Position numbers and translations under genes: made by a program
DNA from: Paractinoplanes deccanensis
Lineage (GTDB): Bacteria > Actinomycetota > Actinomycetes > Mycobacteriales > Micromonosporaceae
NCBI RefSeq assembly: GCF_016862115.1
Contig: NZ_BOMI01000002.1
Coordinates: forward strand, 124,001-188,000
Length of the DNA: 64,000 bases
Direction: 5' to 3'
The notes under the pieces: model-generated
Database searches by the model: none
What the model was told of the DNA's origin: nothing
The model's input: only the letters and a program-made list of their open reading frames with translations
Shown here: positions 16,985 through 27,100 of the stretch, piece after piece
Layout: every line of letters begins with the position of its first letter
How positions within the stretch are numbered: position 1 is the stretch's first letter

Positions 16985-18087
16985 GACTCGCCGTGGATGC
17001 GGCCGTCGGTGCTGGTCAGGCGGGCCCCGGTGCCGCCCCAGCGCAGGGCGACGATCTCGGCGGCGATGCTGACCGCGGTCTCCTCGGGGGTGCGGGCGCC
17101 GAGGTCGAGCCCGACCGGCGAGGCGAGGCGGGACAGCTCGGCGGCGGTCAGGCCGGTCTCCTGCAGACGCTTGAGGCGGTCGTCGTGGGTGCGGCGCGAG
17201 CCCATGGCACCCACGTACGCGACCGGCAGGCGCAGCGCCACCTCGAGAACCGGCACGTCGAACTTCGGGTCGTGGGTCAGCACACAGAGGACGGTCCGCT
17301 CGTCGACGCGGCCGGCCTCGACCTCGGCGGCGAGATAGCGGTGCGGCCAGTCGACCACGACCTCGTCGGCCGAGGGAAAGCGGCGGGCGGTGGCGAAGAC
17401 GGGCCGCGCGTCGCAGACCGTCACGTGATAGCCGAGGAACGACCCGATCCGGGCGGTCGCCGCCGCGTGGTCGGTGGCGCCGAAGACCAGCATCCGGGCC
17501 GGCGGCGCGAACGAGCCCACCAGCACGGACAGGCCCTCGCCGCGCCGCTCGCCGCTGGGGCCGTAGTGGAGCAGGCCGGTGCGCCCGGCGGCCAGCAGTC
17601 CGCGCCCGTCGTCGGTGGCGGCGTCGTCGACCCGGTCGCCGCCGAGCGTGCCGAAACGGCCCTCCGGGGTGATCAGCAGATGCCGGGCGGTCGCGTCGCG
17701 CAGGCTGGTGAGCAGCGCGATCGGCTCGTTGGCGGCGATCGCCGCGGCGAGGCGCGGCAGCTCGGGGAACGTCTCGCGGTCCACCCGCTCGATCAGCAGC
17801 TCGATGGTGCCGCCACAGGTCAGGCCCACCTCGAACGCGTCGTCGTCGCTCACGCCGTAGCGCACCGAGCGCGCCTCGCCGGTCTCGGCCACCTCGCGGC
17901 AGATCTCGTAGACCGCGCCCTCGACGCAGCCGCCCGACACGCTGCCCACGACCGCGCCGTCCGGGCCGACGGCCATGGCCGCGCCCGGCTGGCGGGGCGC
18001 GCTCGACCAGGTGGCGGTGACCGTGGCGAGGCCGGCCGGCTCGCCCGCCTCCCACCAGCGGAGCAGGGTGCCGAGCACGTCACGCAT
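16981..18087 (-). CDS. XdhC/CoxI family protein (molybdoenzyme maturation)
   Basis: A 368-residue protein with two domains. The N-terminal XdhC/CoxI domain (residues about 10-80) has TVTATWSSAPRQPGAAM and GSVSGGCVEGAV, with Cys in the conserved GGCVE loop and a second TCGGTI motif. The C-terminal Rossmann domain (about 205-345) has MLVFGATDHAAA and YVGAMGSRRTHDDRL. XdhC proteins bind molybdenum cofactor and help its sulfuration before insertion into xanthine dehydrogenase or CO dehydrogenase-type enzymes. It overlaps the MocA-like gene by 8 bases, so they form a two-gene operon. No molybdoenzyme subunit lies nearby. Confidence 0.92.
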   Translation of the reverse strand: MRDVLGTLLRWWEAGEPAGLATVTATWSSAPRQPGAAMAVGPDGAVVGSVSGGCVEGAVYEICREVAETGEARSVRYGVSDDDAFEVGLTCGGTIELLIERVDRETFPELPRLAAAIAANEPIALLTSLRDATARHLLITPEGRFGTLGGDRVDDAATDDGRGLLAAGRTGLLHYGPSGERRGEGLSVLVGSFAPPARMLVFGATDHAAATARIGSFLGYHVTVCDARPVFATARRFPSADEVVVDWPHRYLAAEVEAGRVDERTVLCVLTHDPKFDVPVLEVALRLPVAYVGAMGSRRTHDDRLKRLQETGLTAAELSRLASPVGLDLGARTPEETAVSIAAEIVALRWGGTGARLTSTDGRIHGES

Positions 18088-18658
18088 GAGGGTTCAACTC
18101 CGGAACGTCGAGGTCAAGGTCGTCGGCCACATCACCCACGGCAACCAGCCGTACGAGGCCGGCGTGCGCGCGCAGATAGTCCCGTGCTCCGGAATCCCCC
18201 GTCGCGGCGGCCGCCACACCCGCCCAGTGCTTGCGGCCGAGCAGGACCGGGTGCCCGCGCCGGTCTCCGTACGCGCCCATGACGAGCGCGTCCTCGCCGG
18301 ACAGGGCGCAGACCCGGCGTACGGCCTCGGCAGTGACCCCCGGCATGTCCACCAGGAGCACCACCGCGGCCTCGGCGCCGGTGCCGTGCAGGGCGCTCAA
18401 CCCGGCTCGCAGCGAGGAACCCAGCCCCGTGGCCCAGCCGGGGTTGACCACCACCTGCGGCAGCCCGGGCGCGGCGGCCCGGACCCGGTCGGCCTCGGCG
18501 CCCAGGACGACCACCACCTGCGACAGCCCGGCCGCACGCAACGTGTCGGCCGCATGCTCCACCAGCAGCCGGTCGGGATAGGGCACGAGCGCCTTGGGCA
18601 TGCCGTACCGCCGGCCCGCACCCGCGGCGAGCACCAGCCCGGCCGTCTTCCCGCCCAT
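18080..18658 (-). CDS. mocA: MocA-like molybdenum cofactor cytidylyltransferase
   Basis: A 192-residue nucleotidyltransferase: GLVLAAGAGRRYGMPKAL (residues 7-24) is the NTP-binding loop, and VVLLVDMPGV near residue 100 carries the metal-binding Asp. MocA makes molybdopterin cytosine dinucleotide, the cofactor form used by xanthine-dehydrogenase-family enzymes; MobA-like or other NTP-transferase roles are alternatives. Its overlap with xdhC strengthens the MocA call. ATG at 18658 is the first gene of the pair. Confidence 0.82.
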   Translation of the reverse strand: MGGKTAGLVLAAGAGRRYGMPKALVPYPDRLLVEHAADTLRAAGLSQVVVVLGAEADRVRAAAPGLPQVVVNPGWATGLGSSLRAGLSALHGTGAEAAVVLLVDMPGVTAEAVRRVCALSGEDALVMGAYGDRRGHPVLLGRKHWAGVAAAATGDSGARDYLRAHAGLVRLVAVGDVADDLDLDVPELNPHA

Positions 18659-18790
18659 GACCCGAGCCTAGTGCCCGAAAATCGGTTGGCACGCCCCCGA
18701 GCGGCCGGGAAAGTAGATCCCATGACGTACTGACGAAGCGCCGACGTGTCCCTTCCGCCCCTGCTTCGTACCCTCGAAAGAGCGTCTCTC

Positions 18791-19876
18791 TTGTCTGTCT
18801 CCGTTTTCGCCTCGCCCACCAGCTGGATCGAGTCCGATGCGCTCGACCAGTGCCACCAGGTCGCCGCGCTCGACGGCATGATCCACGTGGCCGGCATGCC
18901 CGACCTGCACCCCGGCAAGGGCGCCCCGATCGGTGCCGCCATGCGCTCGACGGTGCTCTACCCGTTCCTGGTCGGCTCCGACATCGGCTGCGGCATCGCC
19001 GTCTTCCCGATCCGGCTCAAGCGCGCCGACCCCGAGAAGCTGGCCCGCAAGTTCCCCGACCTCGACTACTCGCCCGAGCCGGACGACCCGGCGTGGTCTC
19101 ATGTCGAGGCCGAGATCCCGGCCGGCCATCGTGCGCACATCGGCACGGTCGGCCGGGGCAACCACTTCGTCGAGCTGGCCCGCGTCGACAAGGTGCTCGA
19201 CCCCGTACACGCGGCTCGCCTCGGCCTGTCCCGCGGCGACCTGGTGCTGATCGTCCACAGTGGCTCCCGTGGTCTCGGCGAGCGGATCCTGCGCGCCCAC
19301 ACCGAGGTGCACGGCGCCGGTCCCGCCGGCGATCCGGACGCCTACCTCAAAGCCCACGACGAGGCCGTACGGTGGGGCTCGCTCAACCGGCGCCTGATGG
19401 CCGCCCGGGTGGCGCTCGCCCTGGGCGCCGCCCCCGCCGACCCGATCGTCGACGAATGCCACAACCTCGTCGAGGTGCGCGACGGCGCCTACCTGCACCG
19501 CAAGGGCGCGGCCCGCGGCGACGGCCGCGACGTGCTGGTGGCCGGCACGCGCGGCACCCCGTCCTACCTGATCGCCGCCCACGCGGGCGAGGAAGCCGGC
19601 TATTCGGTAGCACACGGCGCCGGCCGCAAGATGTCCCGAGCCGACGCCCTGCGCCGCGGCAAGGCCAAGCACACGGTCGACGAGCTGCGCCGCACCCCCG
19701 TCGGCTCCGTCGTCGTCTGCGGCGACCGGCAGCTGCTGTTCGAGGAGGCCCCCACGGCGTACAAGCGCATCGAACAGGTCATCGGCGACCTGACCGCCCA
19801 CGGCCTGGCCACCCCCGTGGCCGTGACCATCCCGCTGGTCACCTACAAGACGGCCGCGACGGGACGCCGCTCGTGA
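18791..19876 (+). CDS. RtcB-family RNA ligase homologue
   Basis: A protein of about 361 residues from the RtcB fold: HPGKGAPIGAA, the metal-binding GSDIGCGIAVFP, GTVGRGNHFVEL, HSGSRGLGERIL and AHGAGRKMSR, where His is the guanylylated nucleophile in RtcB. All key motifs are present, so a GTP-dependent RNA 3'-phosphate/5'-OH ligase is likely. It is shorter than E. coli RtcB and resembles the subgroup often found with the release-factor homologue PrfH, which is not seen here. TTG at 18791 gives an N-terminus fitting this subgroup (SVSVFASPTSWIE); GTG at 18746 would add 15 residues. RNA or ribosome repair is the likely role. Confidence 0.88.
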   Translation: MSVSVFASPTSWIESDALDQCHQVAALDGMIHVAGMPDLHPGKGAPIGAAMRSTVLYPFLVGSDIGCGIAVFPIRLKRADPEKLARKFPDLDYSPEPDDPAWSHVEAEIPAGHRAHIGTVGRGNHFVELARVDKVLDPVHAARLGLSRGDLVLIVHSGSRGLGERILRAHTEVHGAGPAGDPDAYLKAHDEAVRWGSLNRRLMAARVALALGAAPADPIVDECHNLVEVRDGAYLHRKGAARGDGRDVLVAGTRGTPSYLIAAHAGEEAGYSVAHGAGRKMSRADALRRGKAKHTVDELRRTPVGSVVVCGDRQLLFEEAPTAYKRIEQVIGDLTAHGLATPVAVTIPLVTYKTAATGRRS

Positions 19877-20050
19877 GCCTCGACCTGATGCTCTCCGAGC
19901 CGCGACGACATTGAGCTCTGTTCAGCCGCTTCCCCACAAGGCGGAATGCTTACCGAGCGCAACGACCCATGGACCCTCTGTGCTACCAAAGGGTCGGGGC
20001 GGCCCCTGGAGGCGACGCCCTGAGCGAAGGTCCTCTACTGGGAGGTCACG

Positions 20051-20734
20051 ATGCGGACGAAGCCGGTAGCCCTCACAATCCTGGTCGTGTCGACCCTCCT
20101 GGCGGCATCGGCGCTCTCACCGTTGTTCCTGTCGCGCGTTGACTTCGGCGTTTCGGACTGGACGCGCGTCGGTAACATCGGCCAAGCCTACGGCGCCGCT
20201 TCCTCAGTTCTTTCCGCACTTGCTCTCGCCGGCGTCTCATTGTCGGTGGTCATGCAGGCCCGGCAAAATCACGTGGCGCGGGTGGAGGCCGAGAAGACGC
20301 TGCGCGTCATGATGACGAAACTCGCCATGTCGGATGATGACCTGAGCCAAATGTGGTGGAGTGGCGTCAGTTCCGATTCGGACGCTGAGCGCAAGCAGAT
20401 GCTTTACGCCGACCTGATGCTCCTCCAGTGGCAGACGGCATGGCAGATCGGCGAGCTGCCCGACGACAGCCTTCGGGCGCATGCCGAGGAAATGTTCTCG
20501 GCGCAGCCTGTCGTTCAAAAGTTCTGGTCGCAAGTTCGGCTGCACCGGATACATGTCCGGCATGGCGCCGCGGACGATCGTTTCTCGAGGATCATCGATG
20601 AGGCGTACACCGTGGCAAGGAGGCCGGACCAGCAGCCAGGCTTCCTCTTTCGAGACGTCTACGGCGCCCCCGGCAAGGATCAGACCACCGAGGACACCGT
20701 TGATCAACAGGATGGGCCTGCGAGCGCGCCGTGA
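20051..20734 (+). CDS. DUF6082-like membrane protein
   Basis: A 227-residue protein with two N-terminal membrane segments (residues about 7-28 and 50-70) and then a soluble helical region rich in Trp and Met (MWWSGV, ADLMLLQWQTAWQIGELPD, HAEEMFSAQPVVQKFW). This pattern fits DUF6082 proteins, common in multicopy families in Streptomyces and relatives and of unknown function. GGGAGGT precedes ATG. Codon use is less GC-biased than its neighbours, suggesting a younger or mobile gene. It precedes the trypco2/protease pair by 133 bases; a link is possible but unproven. Confidence 0.72.
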   Translation: MRTKPVALTILVVSTLLAASALSPLFLSRVDFGVSDWTRVGNIGQAYGAASSVLSALALAGVSLSVVMQARQNHVARVEAEKTLRVMMTKLAMSDDDLSQMWWSGVSSDSDAERKQMLYADLMLLQWQTAWQIGELPDDSLRAHAEEMFSAQPVVQKFWSQVRLHRIHVRHGAADDRFSRIIDEAYTVARRPDQQPGFLFRDVYGAPGKDQTTEDTVDQQDGPASAP

Positions 20735-20867
20735 CGCCTGCTGCCCGAGGCGCTGATCCGCATCGCGCTCGTTACTCCCTTCGGTGGAGGTATTCCGCCT
20801 GTCCGCCCGCGATGCTAGGAACAACGAGGTGGCCGGGCAGAGCCGCCCGGGCGTGTGAGGAGTGCCG

Positions 20868-21179
20868 ATGGACGACGCCGTCGAGCTGGCCGATGTGATC
20901 TCGCAGGTTCGTCATGATCTCAGCCGGGCGATGTGGTCCGGTGAGCGCTCCGATGTGCGGTTCGAGGCGGAGACCATCGAGCTGACCCTGACGATCGGCG
21001 TCGAGCGGAACGCCAAGCCCGGTGGCAAGGTCAAGCTGGTGGTCTTCGAGGCCGGCGCCGACCTGGAGCGCAAAAAGATCAATACCCAGCAGGTACGGGT
21101 GGTCATGCGGCCGGTCAAGGCCGACGGCTCGGGTGAGGCGCTGCTGATCGAGGGCGCCGACGAGGACGACGAGACCTGA
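20868..21179 (+). CDS. trypco2-like small protein (trypsin-co-occurring domain 2)
   Basis: A 103-residue protein: ELADVISQVRHDLSRAMWSG, FEAETIELTLTIGVERNA, GKVKLVVFEAGADLE and TQQVRVVMRP. This helix-plus-beta-strand layout with an LxxxIxxxRxxLxxA start is what I recognise as trypco2, a small domain found next to trypsin-like conflict proteins. The next gene, 13 bases downstream, indeed encodes a trypsin-like protein, which supports the call. ATG at 20868 follows a GAGGAG; an in-frame GTG at 20862 is an alternative. It probably acts as a partner or regulator of the protease-NTPase; its biochemical role is not known. Confidence 0.78.
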   Translation: MDDAVELADVISQVRHDLSRAMWSGERSDVRFEAETIELTLTIGVERNAKPGGKVKLVVFEAGADLERKKINTQQVRVVMRPVKADGSGEALLIEGADEDDET

Positions 21180-21192
21180 GCGGGGCGCGGCG

Positions 21193-24100
21193 TTGACGAG
21201 CGGAGCGCGCCCACCCGGCGGCGTCGATCCCGGGCGCATCGCGGAGATCCTCGTGACGCGGGCCGGCCCGGCCGGGAGCAGGGGCTCCGGCTACCGGGTC
21301 GGCGGCGGCACGGTGCTGACCGCCGCGCATGTCGTCGCCGGGGCTTCGAGCCTGACCGTCCGCTTCGACGCCGACCTGCCCACGCAGTGGTCCGTTCCCG
21401 CCACCATTGCCTGGCTGGACATCGAGACGGACGTCGCGGTCCTCACCCTCGACCTGCCGGAGGCGGGCGACGTCGCGCCGGCCCGCTTCGCGCGGCTCGG
21501 TGACACGCGCGCCTTCCTGCCCGTTCGAGCGGCGGGCTTTCCCCGGTGGAAGCTGCGGAGCCGGGCCGACGGCAGCCGCTTCCGGGAGCTGCACGACGCG
21601 GCCGGCGACGCAGCGGTCCTCTCCAACCGGCGCACCGGAACGCTCGAGATCACGGTGGCGCCGCCCGCCGAGGACCCGGATCCCGCCCGGTCGCCGTGGG
21701 AGGCGATGTCCGGCGCGGCCGTCTGGGCCGGCGACCGCATCGTGGGGGTCGTGGCCGAGCACCATCGCCGGGAGGGCCTGAACCGGCTCACCGCCGTACG
21801 GCTCGATCGTTGTCTGGACCGGGAGGCCGCCGCCGGGCTGCACCACCTCGCCGGCCTGCTCGGCGTGGCCGATCCGCGCGGCCTGCCCGACGCCGTCCCG
21901 CCCGGCACGGACCGGCTGATCCGCAGCGCCTACCGCGAGCAGGTGCGGGACACGGCCCCCGCGGACGGCCTGATCGGCCGCAACGACGAGCTGGACGAGC
22001 TGGCGGCGTTCTGCGCGGGCGACGAAGCGTACGTCTGGTGGCAGGCACCCCCGTGGGCGGGCAAGTCCGCGCTGATGTCGACCTTCGTGCTGCATCCGCC
22101 GGCCGGGGTCGACGTCGTCGCGTTCTTCGTGAACGGCCGGCTCGCCGCGCAGTCCGACAGCGAGGCGTTCACCGAGGCGCTGCTCGACCAGCTGCACGTG
22201 CTGCTGGGCGAGGAGCGGATGGCCGTGCTCGCGCCCGCGGTGCGTGACCCGCACCGGCGCGACATGCTGCGGCGGGCGGCGGACCGGGCCGCCGCGGACA
22301 ACCGCCGCCTGGTGCTGATCGTCGACGGGCTCGACGAGGACACGAGCACGGCCCCGGGCTCGCGCCTGGCCAGCATCGGCTCGCTGCTGCCGAAGGATCC
22401 CGGCGACGGCCTGCGCGTGATCGTCTCCGGCCGGCCGCACCCGCCGATCCCCGACGACGTCGCCACCGACCATCCCTTGCGCTCCTGCCGGGTCCGGCTT
22501 CTCGACACGTCACCGTACGCGGAAGCGATCGGCCGCGACGCCAACCGCGAACTGCAGCGCCTGCTCCACGGCGAGGAGGCGCAACGCGACATCCTCGGCT
22601 TCATCGCGGCGAGCGGCGGTGGTCTGAGCCAGCCCGACCTGGTAAAGCTGACGGGCCTTCCGCCGTACGAGATGGAAGGGCGCCTCGGCAGCGCGTTCGG
22701 CCGGACGATCTCGCGCCGCGACGCCGACGGAGGCCCGCTCTACCTGTTCGCCCACGACACGCTCCGGGAGACCGCCGAGAACCAGCTCGGACCGGCCCTG
22801 CTGGCCACGTTCCGCGATCGCATCCACCGCTGGGCCGAGGGATACCGCGACAAGGACTGGCCCCGCGGTACGCCGGCCTACCTCCTCAGCGGCTACCCGC
22901 GCATGCTGTTCGCCGAGAAGGACCTCCCCCGCCTGGCCGCCTGCGGCTCCGACCCCCGCCGCCACGACCGCCTCCTCGACCGCACCGGCGGCGACGCGGC
23001 CGCCCTGGCCGAGATCCGCGCGGCGCAGGACCTGGTGCTCGCCGACCGCGACGACCCGGACCTGCTCGCCATGGTCACCCTGACCATGCAGCGCGAACGC
23101 CTCGCCGCCCGCAACGCCAACCTGCCCACCGACCTGCCGGCCGTCTGGGCGGCGCTGGGCTTCCCGGACCGCGCGGAGGCCCTGGCCCGCAGCATCAGCG
23201 ACCCGGTGCGCGGCATGCTGGCGATGACCGGCGCGGTCGAGGCGCTGAGCCGAGCGGGCCGCTACGAGGACGCGGCAAAGCTCGCCGACGCGATCGACTC
23301 ACCGGTGCAGAGCGACTTCGCCCGCGTCGTGGTGGTGGAGGACGCCTCGGCGGCGGGGGCGTACACCTTCGCCGAACGTCTCCTCCCGCACGTACGGGAC
23401 CCGGTGCACCGCGTGTGGGCCACCGTCTTCGTCGCCGAGGCGGCGGCCGAGGCCCACGACATCGGCGCGGTCCTGCGCCTCGTGCACTCGCTGAACCCGC
23501 CGCCGGAGCACCCGAGCGGCGCCCGGGGCGTCGCGGCCGTGATCGAGGCGGTCGTGCCCGCGATCGGCGTCCGCGAGGCGGCGCGACTCGCCGCCGAGTT
23601 GCCCGAGGGCGAGGCGCGTGATCGCGCCCTGATGGTGCTGGCCGACGGGGCGGTCGACGCGGGCGACCTGGCGACGGCCCGCGACCTGGCCGGGCGGATC
23701 GCCGACGCGGGCACGCGAGAGGCCGTCACGGCCTCTGTCGTGCTGGGCACTCTCCAAGCCGGAGACCTCACGATCCCGCAGCCCGCCGACCCGGCGCTCC
23801 GAAGGATCACGTCGCGGATGCTCGCGATCGTCGCACCGGACGAGCGTGCGGCCTCGCCGCCGGCCCGGCGCGTCACACCACCTTCGCAGCGCATCGTCGC
23901 GCGGACGGTGCCTGCCGGCGCCGAGAAGGTCCTCCAGCCAGCCGCGGAGTCCGAGCCGGCGCCCACTGACGCGGCGTCCAGCGAACCGGCGCCCAGTCGC
24001 CCGATGCCGTCGCGGGAGAACGCCGGGATCGCGTCGGAGGTGCTGGGCCGCGAGGCCGGCGACGTCACGGTGGAGACGGTCGAGGCGCTCGACGACCCGC

Positions 24101-27100
24101 TGCGCCGCGCATGGGGCTTCACCGACCTGGCGAGGCGAGCGGCCATCCAGGGCGATGTCAAGACGGCCACGGAGTTGGTGCACCGGATCGACCTGCCTGA
24201 TCGGCGAGCGTACGGGCGCCTGCTGGTCATCGAGGGACTGCTGGCGGGCGATCACCCCGCCAAGGTCGACGCGGTGATCGACGAGGCCGTCGCCGCCGTG
24301 ACCGCGATGACACCGGGCCTTCTGTGCGATGAGTCGCTGGCCGGGCTCGCCGAGATCCTGGTGTCCAGAGGACAGCATGAACGGGCCATCGGCCTGGTGC
24401 GGAGGATCGGCGAGAACGGATCAGGTCTTCCAGGCGTCCGAAGGGTCCGGGCCGCGTTGATCGCCTCGGCCGCCGCCCGCGCGTGGTGGAGCGACCTGGC
24501 TGCGACGGTCGACCGGTCACCCGACGCCCGCTGGCGAGTGGACACCATGGCGGAGGTCGCGAGCGATCTGCTGGCTCGCGGCCGATCCGACGACGCTCAC
24601 GCCCTGTTGGATCAGATCGTCCGAGCGCAGGATCTGATCGGTGTGGTGGCACGCTGTGTCCCGATGTCGGCCAAGACCGAATCGGTCCGGACCGCACGGT
24701 TGCTCCAGGCGGCGATGCGACGTCTGGACGAGGCGCTGTCCGAAGTCGGTGCGGTCATAACCGAGATGGAAGTCCTCACGGTGGCCGCAGGGTTGTCGGG
24801 CGACCTGGACCTCGCCGTGGAACTCCTCCGGCGACTCCCCATGGCGCAGATGCGGTCGGCGGCCCTACGCCGGATCCTGCGGGTGCTGGCCGCCGAGAGA
24901 CCTCGGCTCGTGATGGGCGCGGCCGGCCGGCTGTCCGCCGTCGCCGAGGCGTTACCGGCGGGCGGCCCCCGAGATGATGCCTTACTCGTTCTCGCCGGAA
25001 TCCTGGCGGATCACGGCGAATGGGAGACCTCGGCGGCGATCGCGATGAAGATCGGCGAGGGGCATCGGACCGCTCTCCTGAGCCGGCTGTGCCGGGCGGA
25101 TCTCGCAGCCGGCAGGCTTCGGCACGCGGCGACGCTTGCCGAGCGGATCGCCCCGGTTCGTGAACAGGCTTCCCTTTGCGCCGCGGTCGTCCGGGCCGCC
25201 CTGGCCGCCGGCGACCTCGTCCTCGCCGAGGAGGCCGCGGTCGCCATCAAGGACGAGCAGCGGCGGGCCGCGCAACTGCACCTGGTCACCACTGCTGCCG
25301 CGGCGCGGCCCGACGACGAGACGGCGCTGCGCGTGGCGTCGACGATCGCCGACGAGGATCTCCTCGCCGAGGCGCTGACCACGATCGTGTCCAGTGTGGC
25401 CGCCCGTGGTGACGTGCGCTCCGCGGCCGCCGTCGCTCAGGAGTTCAACGAGCCGGAACGCCGTTCACAAGCCCTCACCGAGCTGGCGATGATCGCGGCG
25501 GAAGCGGGCGACCGCGAGTTCGCCATCGATCTGGCGGGACGGTCGGTCACGGTCGCCCGCGACATCCCGAATGGCCTTTGGCGGCAGCCGGTGGTCTCTG
25601 CCCTGTTGTCGAGCGCGCTCACCGCCGAGAACTGGCCGCTCGGGACACGGCTGGCGGCGGAGCTCAGCGACCCGGCCGAGAGAGCCGACGCCTTCGCCCG
25701 GCTGGCGCTCGGCGCGACCGACGCCGGTGACCTCGACGGGGCGGTGGCGTTCCTGCCGAGGATCGAGGACGACGCACTGCGGTCCCGAGTCGCGCTGGCG
25801 GTGGCGGGAGCACGCGTGATCGTCGGGAGCCCGAAGCTGGTGGAGGCCACCCTGGCCGCCATCGCCGAGCCCGGCCTGAGATCGGTGGCGTTGGCCAGGC
25901 TGGCCGTCAACGCCGTCGCCGAGGGAGATGACGAAACGGCTCAGACCCTGGCCGGCCAGGGCCAGGACGCGGAGGACAACGTCTGGCTCTCGGTGGAGCT
26001 GGCTGAGGCGACCGCGACGCACGGTGATCCGCGCAGGGCCGCGGAGCTTGCCGCCGTCTGCCTGCCGGCCGTGGGGAGCCTGGGCGATTCGATCCGTCGT
26101 GCCTGGGCGATCTCACGGTTGGCCGCCGTTCTGGTCGGGTGGCGACCCGCCAGCTTCTTCGGCGAACTGCTCGCCGAGGCGGCCGCCGAGGAGCAAGCGG
26201 CGGAGGAGGCGGGAGAAATGGCGTTGATTCTCCCCATGGCGGAATCACCTGTGTCCACGTTCGCACTCCTCCAGCGGTATCAGGCCGACGTGGTCAACAC
26301 GAATCTCGCCCAGGTGGCCGGATGGAGTGTCACGCGAGATGATCCACCCACCCGCGAGAAGAGCGTCAGCCGGCCGGTCACGTGGTTCAGCCATGAGGTC
26401 GCTTCGCGCGCGTCGACCGCCGAACGCCAGGCAGAGGCACTCGAGGTCTTCAGCTCCTTGCGTGACGACCGGATCAAGAGCGAGGGACTGCACGCACTGG
26501 CCAGGCGTGCCGGTGAGGCCGGGCTTCTGGAACAGGGTCTGGCCGCGGCCAAGGCCATCCCGGAGCCCTCGCTGGCCGAATCCGCCCTCAGCGAGCTCGC
26601 CGTCGCGGCGGCGCGGGAGGGAAACTTCGAGGCGGCCGCCGACGTCGTACTCGTGTCCATGCAACCGTCCGCGAGCCAGCGAGGTGCGGCCGGCGTGGTG
26701 GCACGGGCGGCTATGCGAGCCGGCGACTGGAGTCTGGGGTTCTACCTCGCCGGACGGCTGGGCGAACCGGGCACCTCACAGGTCCTCGCCGCCATGGCAG
26801 AGAATGCTGCCCTCCTGGCCCGGCCCGACCAGGCCATCGAACTGGCCACCCGTATCAACGACCCGGGTCAGCGCGACAAGGCCCTCGGCGCCGTTGTGGA
26901 GGCCACGCGCACCATCGAGGGCCTGGCCCAGGAGACCGTCTCGACCACGCTGGCCGCTGCGGAACGTCTGGGTGCGTCCGCCGAAGGAGACTCGGCCCTG
27001 TCCGCCGTGGCGTCCGCCTACGCGGCTGCCGGAGACTTCGAGGGGTGCCTTCGGGCGGCCAAGCAGATAGCGGACGACGAGGTCGCGACGGCCATCCTTC

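Noticed and set aside
19972..19995. Terminator hairpin GACCCT/AGGGTC after the RtcB gene
   Set aside because: Only six paired bases around a 12-base loop; too weak to call.
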